DNA from: Pohlia nutans
Taxonomy: Eukaryota > Streptophyta > Bryopsida > Bryales > Mniaceae
NCBI GenBank assembly: GCA_022496805.1
Contig: CM040097.1
Coordinates: forward strand, 21,690,072 to 21,754,071
DNA length: 64,000 nucleotides
Direction of reading: 5' to 3'
The position numbers and the translations under genes were made by a program. Positions 58,862 to 64,000 of this stretch are shown piece by piece. Every line of letters starts with the position of its first letter. The stretch's first letter is position 1. The notes below the pieces were generated by a model. It searched no databases and was not told the origin of the DNA. It was given only the letters and a program-made list of their open reading frames with translations.

Positions 58862-59210
58862 CTGGCGACTAGGGTTCACTGTCTGTCTCACTCGACTGAA
58901 GTTCACTGTCTGTATCTCACCCCTCTGTCTGTCTCACTCGACTGAGGTTCACTGTCTGTGTCTCACCCCTCTGTCTGTCTCACTCGATGGGTTCGAGTGA
59001 CTGGCGACTGGTTTGTTCTCTTCGATCTGCCTCTGTCTGTTTGGCGATGGTTTGTGAGAGTTCTGTCTGTTTGGCAATGGTTTGGCGAGTGAAGGATTTT
59101 CTGAGGTTCTCGGAGGTTCTGATGAGAGATCGGTGAGCCTCTGTCTGTATGTCTGCCTCTGTCTGTTTGGCAATGGTTTGTGAGAATTCTGTCTGTTTGG
59201 CGATGTTTTG
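58862..59210. repeat. Minisatellite of CTGTCTGTCTCACTCGA and CTGTCTGTTTGGCGATGG units
   Basis: Two related unit types repeated for about 350 bp. They create the long but low-value minus-strand frames at 58949-59356 (repeated PNRQ/KQTE). Confidence 0.85.
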
Positions 59211-59612
59211 TACGGCGAGTGCAATCTGAGAGTGCGATCTAAGAGTGCTAAAGTCGCACAACTTGTGGCCAACGTTCGCCCGGGCGATCGCTTCGGATGT
59301 GTGCGTGCCTCGTCTTGCGCCATAGAGTCATTCTTCGTAGAGCCTTGTTTGTTCAAGGCAAAGCTTCACCGGCTCCGAGACTTAGGGAGGCACCAGTTGG
59401 CCACGAATTTGAACGAAGCACGCGAAGATGCTGTGCACAATTACGACATTCACATTGAGGATGAGGTGCCGCAGGCTGTGCAGGACACACTGTTATCACA
59501 ATTGACAATAGTCAAGAGCTGCTACAAAGACCACAACACAGTGTTCTTCTTGACCACGAAGATGTCCCACACACAAGCACTCACGAAGCTTGCGAACATA
59601 TGGAGGGATTAG
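59184..59612 (+). CDS. Unrecognised open frame, probably a captured gene 3' end
   Basis: Open from a TGA at 59181 to TAG at 59610-59612, 142 codons, without an ATG near its start, so probably an exon or fragment. Composition is balanced and protein-like: a charged stretch with KAKLHRLRDLGRHQLATNL, an acidic part with DIHIEDEVPQAVQDTLL, and a tail SHTQALTKLANIWRD just before the stop. GC is well above the window average. I recognise no family. An acceptor could lie at CAATCTGAG|AGTGCG (59222-59230). It sits inside a copy-specific insertion, implying transport from elsewhere. Confidence 0.45.
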   Translation, partial: EFCLFGDVLYGECNLRVRSKSAKVAQLVANVRPGDRFGCVRASSCAIESFFVEPCLFKAKLHRLRDLGRHQLATNLNEAREDAVHNYDIHIEDEVPQAVQDTLLSQLTIVKSCYKDHNTVFFLTTKMSHTQALTKLANIWRD

Positions 59613-60285
59613 ACACTGGGTTCACACCAATGTACATTCCGGTTTTTCTGCAGAATCGTGACTTTGATCACAGCTTTTGGCTTGGAATTTTAGAACATAT
59701 GTAAATATTTTTGGAACTTTGTAAACATTTCGTTTCATATTTGGCTTTTTTTCACGCACATATACAAATACAAGGTGTTTGGAATTTTTTATTTTTTTGA
59801 CTATTTTTCCAATTTTGCCTTAATATTTGTTTTTGCCATGTGGAACCCCCACAAAGGGGTCCATGTGGCACGAAATAAAACAAGGAAATTCATATCTGAA
59901 TTTTCCTTCAATTTTTTTCCGCATGAACACATCGTGACACTATGACCCCAAAATCCAAAATACAGAAAACTATGTGAAGATGAACTGAAACCAAAAGAAA
60001 GTTTTTAAAAATCTGTACACCACCAGAAATGAACGTTATTTTCTTTTTCTTTTCTTTCCTTTTGTACGCTAAAGAAAAACCTTTTTATTTTCATTGCAGA
60101 AAACCTAAAGCATCCACAACTGACAGTATCCAAGCATCAACTCGTTGATTGAAACCCATCACCTTCCCAACAATGCCTTTCACAGAAAATTTTCGATTCC
60201 TCCGATCCCTTAACAGATGCTTGAGATTCGGAGGTGAACAATAGGGGACTGAAGAATTTTATGTTTTGATTGAATTCTTTTGAGT

Positions 60286-60834
60286 TTAACCTCTAAATGA
60301 CAAAGGGGGTAAGGGCAAAACTTAGATGTGTTATAAAATGTTACTTATGTAACTTTGATGAAGTTTGGTCCAAAAGAGAAAATGAGAAGCATGATGTTTA
60401 GTAACTATTCATATAGTCAAACTTTCAAAAAATAAGTTTTATATACTCATTTAATGAATTTAGAAGCATTTACTAAGTAATATTCACCAAACTTACAAAG
60501 TTATTTTTAGACTTTGGAATTTGGTATGATTGGTTAAATAGATATTATATTTTTTTTAATTAAAACAAATTTTTTTCAAAGGAGAGAACATCATTAGTTT
60601 CCCCAAATAGTATATTTTATAACACTAGGACAATATTAAGGTCTTTGTCTTTGAAAAATTCTACTCAGTGGAGTTTTACTCGGAATGACATGATTCAAAT
60701 TGGCTTGGAAAGTAGACTTGATTTCTCATTCAAAAATATTTCTCATTTTTTATAAAAATATATTTATCGTCTTGGGCAGCCCATAAAAAAAGGGTAGAGA
60801 CCATAAAATGATCGTTCGGTCACTTAGGGGTTAA
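60286..60834 (-). mobile_element. TTAA element, family H, copy 3 (549 bp)
   Basis: TTAACCTCTAAATGACAAAG at left and CGGTCACTTAGGGGTTAA at right. Orthologue of 42155, with nearly the same sequence. Confidence 0.9.
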
Positions 60835-61492
60835 GAGAGTCATATCATCACCACCCAACACTCAATTTTGCCCTCGTGTACTTTTTGTGTTCTAGATATA
60901 TACAAGACCAGTACATGAAGATGCAATTAAATGTTGGGTGGTAATGAGTATGTCTACCTTACGATAGTCACCATGTCACTGTCATTTTCAATAGTCATGG
61001 CATGATGGGTGAAGTCATGTCTTCTAAACGTGATATGAAACTTGACCCCAATAATGGTGAAATTCAGCCAGATTCTTCCTAAGATCCTCCTTAAAAAGTA
61101 TCAGATATGAAGAGTACTATAGTGCTCAAATACCCTTGAAAAGAAAGGTACTGCAACAAAGAGATCCGCAGGAGTCCATATAATTATGGATGTAAGACAT
61201 GCATGGGAATTCATCTATGGTAAAAGAACATGTACAGACGGACGATCTCTTTCAGGCAGATGATCTGTTGCAGTAGGACAATCTGTTGCAGACGGACAAT
61301 AGCTTTTATTCAGTATTCGCTTGAGTGAAATAAGAATAAAAATCTTTAGTTGGTGATGCAGTTGAAAGGTGAGTGAGAGTTCTGTGTTTTCTGAGTCACG
61401 TCAGACACTCCAAGAGCCATTCCACCAGCAACTTTGAATTGCACTCTGAAGCTCATCCAAAAATTGATTGTAGTTCCTCATTCAACTGACCC

Positions 61493-62068
61493 TTCACCCC
61501 TAACTGCCTGAGCGTCCATTTTTGGACGATGTACAGATTTCATCCGTGTTTTCTCATCTGTCATGCAATTTTTCTAGTGTGGATTTTTTACTCTAGATTC
61601 TATGGGAAGTTAGCTTCATGAATGTGTAATCCGGTTAGAAAGGGGATGATTTGTGAATTTTTTATGCTTCATTTCATGTTGTAGTGATTCACCCAAAATT
61701 TCAAAGATTTCAATGTAAAAGTGCTTTTGAAAAAGTCAACTCATAAAATTAAGCAACCAAAAAATCTCCAAAAACCACTACACTTACAGTATTACATTTC
61801 AACCAATCACAACAAATTTCATGTACAAATTGTCAATATCCTATTCGTAATCGAATTACAAAAGAATTTTGAATTTTGAGTTTCAAATTTTATACAAAAA
61901 TATTGGTGATAGCAATCATAGATCTAAATGTATGGATAGAATCAAAAATTCATAATGTACAACTTTTATTCATACATTAAGTTCAAAATATCCCTTTCAG
62001 TTGCATTTTATAATGCATATTTGCAAAACTGTTGAATTTGGAGAGGGCTCTAGGCATTTAGGGGTTAA
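61493..62068 (+). mobile_element. TTAA element, family C, copy 6
   Basis: TTCACCCCTAACTGCCTGA, CGTCCATTTTTGGACG (loop one base shorter), right GGCATTTAGGGGTTAA. Opposite in orientation to the C element at the same place in copy 1 (45106). Confidence 0.9.
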
Positions 62069-62862
62069 GCATCCACGCTACAGTTACCTGGTCAAACCTC
62101 ATCAATTCCTCACATTTTAAAATATACTCCCTCCGTTTCACAATAAGAATCCAAAATTACATATTCTCTTGCGTCAATTTAAGAGTCCACATTCATTGTG
62201 TTGTCTTCCTACATTGATTTGTTATGTTTTTTCATCCCTATCTATTGAGACACACGGTACCAAAAAAGTTGCCATTGCGTTTCATCCCTCTCAACATGGG
62301 CTCTATTTCCATCTTAAATCTCATTTTTATTTTTTTACAAAGTGGACTCTTATTATGAAACGGAGAGGGAATTATATTTCTAGTATTTTTCTCATATAAG
62401 TTATTGTAAAACCGATTTGCCTTTATTCTTTTTCATAATTATGTAAATAAACATGAATTTTATACGTAAAAAACTCAAAGTTATTTTGCTTGTAAAAATC
62501 ATAGTAATTTTTAAAATGTTTGAAATAGTATGAAGCTCTTAGGACAAATGTAAATAATAGTGATGAACAACAAGGTGTGGGTGGCATGCTTTTTGAGCTT
62601 ACATAAAAACAAATTCAATAGAAAAACATTTTGTGGAGTGTACAATGGAATTTTAGGGTTTTAAGCTTTAAAGTGCTGTAAAAAAACGCAAGTTTAACAA
62701 TTTTGAAAAATGGTAAATTGGACTAGAAAGTAGAACATAGCCCCACACGTTCTTAGTTGGGACCATTTTCATTTGGAATTAGGAACACGGTGAAAATCAG
62801 CGATTGACAAGAAAAACAACCAAATATGGCCCTATGAGGCTCCACAGACGCTTAGGGATTAA
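62065..62862 (-). mobile_element. TTAA element, family X, copy 3
   Basis: TTAAGCATCCACGCTACAG at left, CCACAGACGCTTAGGGATTAA at right, both TTAA shared with C neighbours. Split by a Stowaway-like element. Confidence 0.88.
62127..62372. mobile_element. Stowaway-like element (246 bp)
   Basis: TA-CTCCCTCCGTTTCACAAT and ATTATGAAACGGAGAGGG. Same position as 46361 in the X element, so the insertion precedes the duplication. Confidence 0.92.
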
Positions 62863-63445
62863 CCCCTAAACGTGCAACCATCCAATTTTCTGAATGATGT
62901 ACAAAACAAAACTTTTTTTTTCCATATGTCATACACTTTTTGCACGTGTGGTTTTTTACTATAGATTTTATTGAAAGTTAGCTTCATGCACATGTCATCT
63001 GATTCGAAAGGGGATGATTTGTGAAATTTTATGCCTCATTTCATCTTGTAGTGATTCACCAAAAAATTCTAAGATCTTAGTTCAAAAGTTCTCTTGAAGA
63101 AATCAAATCATAAAATTAAGCAACCAAAAAATCTCCAAAAAACTACACAAGTTTAGAGTACTACATTTCAAACCATCACAACAAATCTAATCCACAAATT
63201 GTCAATATCTTATTTGTAATTATATTACAAAAGTATTTTGAATTTTAAGTTTCAAAATTTATACAAAAATATTGGTGATAGAAATTGCAGATCTAATCGT
63301 GAGGATAAAATCTAAAATTCATAATGTACAATACAACTTTTATTTATACATCAAATTCAAAATATCCCTCTCAGTCGCATTTTATAATACATCTTTGCAA
63401 TTCTCGAAATCAAGAGAGGGTGGATTGTGGGCACTTAGGGGTTAA
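62859..63445 (+). mobile_element. TTAA element, family C, copy 7
   Basis: TTAACCCCTAAACGTGCAA, CATCCAATTTTCTGAATG (decayed palindrome), right GGGCACTTAGGGGTTAA. Confidence 0.88.
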
Positions 63446-63921
63446 GGTAGAAGTGCCTATAACCAATAAAACAAGGCTTTTAGCATGGAAAATGTTGAAG
63501 TTTCATTGTTGAGATATTTTCTTTCATAGAGAAACATAGATAGTGTAGAATGGTAATTTCTTCGAATTTTTATTTTTAAAATTAAATTCATTATTAAAAA
63601 GGCTATGAATACCTATGCCTTAGAGTCCAGAAATAGTAAATAAACCACTCACAAATGGATTGTGCTATCATGATGTGGAATTAAGATGAGAAGATACATT
63701 AGATTGAGTTGTTTTGAAGGCTGAACTGGGTTGTTGTATTCAATTTCTCCCTCCAAATAAATTGTTGATCAATCCATGCACATCCATCACTTTTCCAGAG
63801 TCAAAGAGCTATCTAGAGTGCTAGTGGAGATGCTCTAAGGGCCTACCTACATGTGAGAACCGTTCCAATTCGACTTACTATGGTAAGTGAGAAACAAACA
63901 ACAATAGGTTGATTTAGGTAT

Positions 63922-64000
63922 TTAACCCCAAAAACACCAAGCTTCCATATTCTAGATAAATATCAATAAAATTTCATTCATCGAGCCACTTTTTGCAATC
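63922..64000 (+). mobile_element. TTAA element, family C, 5' end, cut by window edge
   Basis: TTAACCCCAAAAACACCAAG followed by CTTCCATATTCTAGAT, the orthologue of 48676. Confidence 0.75.

Larger units (their letters stand above)
58684..59965 (+). mobile_element. 1.28-kb insertion with 8-bp TSD carrying a coding fragment (copy-2 only)
   Basis: AAAACTAT flanks both sides; copy 1 reads TATAAAACTAGTGAAG at 41811. No terminal inverted repeat is seen; instead CTATGACCCCAAAAT occurs in direct orientation at both ends. Inside are GGGGTCCACGTA direct repeats (58758, 58829), a CTGTCTGT minisatellite and an open frame at 59184-59612. Class unknown. Confidence 0.8.
50905..64000. repeat. Large direct duplication, right copy (runs off the window)
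   Basis: Counterpart of 35770-48740. It starts TAGTTCCTGCTTTGGATTAG immediately after the truncated hairpin arm, so that junction marks the left breakpoint. Confidence 0.9.

Noticed and set aside
58949..59356. 135-codon minus-strand frame with repeated PNRQ units
   Set aside because: Product of the CTGTCTGT minisatellite; parallel frames of the same repeat are also open.

Overview
This looks like a transposon-saturated, AT-rich stretch of a plant (streptophyte) nuclear genome. The evidence for a plant is a canonical plant leucine-rich-repeat receptor gene start at the left edge, CACTA-type short elements with 3-bp target duplications, and Stowaway-like elements with the usual plant terminus CTCCCTCCGTTTCA and TA duplications. 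I cannot name the species. Nearly every ORF in the window is short, compositionally simple and lies inside a repeat.

Layout. Bases 1-744 hold the first two exons (minus strand) of an LRR receptor-like protein gene that runs off the left edge; its upstream region occupies roughly 745-1440. From about 1.8 to 35 kb the window is intergenic repeat: TTAA-flanked short transposons, two giant foldback (hairpin) elements and further partial copies, CACTA, Stowaway, Harbinger-like and unclassified miniature elements, and SINE-like repeats. From about 35.77 kb to the right edge there are two direct copies of one block of at least 13 kb (35.77-48.74 kb and 50.90-64.0 kb). Each copy carries private insertions, so one copy often supplies the empty site that proves an insertion in the other.

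The dominant component is about 32 TTAA-delimited elements in at least nine families (labelled A-H and X here), covering something like 30 percent of the window by my hand-placed boundaries. TTAA duplications plus termini starting CCC(C/T)T are the hallmark of piggyBac-superfamily DNA transposons, which are not a usual dominant component of plant genomes. No transposase for them is present, so they are non-autonomous. Most families share an asymmetric architecture: TTAA, then 15 nt of terminal repeat, then a 17-bp palindrome of the form CGTCCA-N5-TGGACG at one end only. The palindrome arms co-vary between families and in at least one individual copy. This is the strongest candidate for an undescribed system.

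Other protein-coding remains are few: a decayed Tc1/mariner transposase inside an inverted-duplicated element (43.1-44.0 kb), an unrecognised 142-codon frame inside a 1.28-kb insertion (59.2-59.6 kb), and a few unrecognised fragments. A 421-bp piece (38158-38578 and 54905-55325) is identical between the two duplicate blocks while flanking sequence differs noticeably, so it may be conserved or recently converted. All family comparisons were made by eye; percentages and boundaries are approximate.
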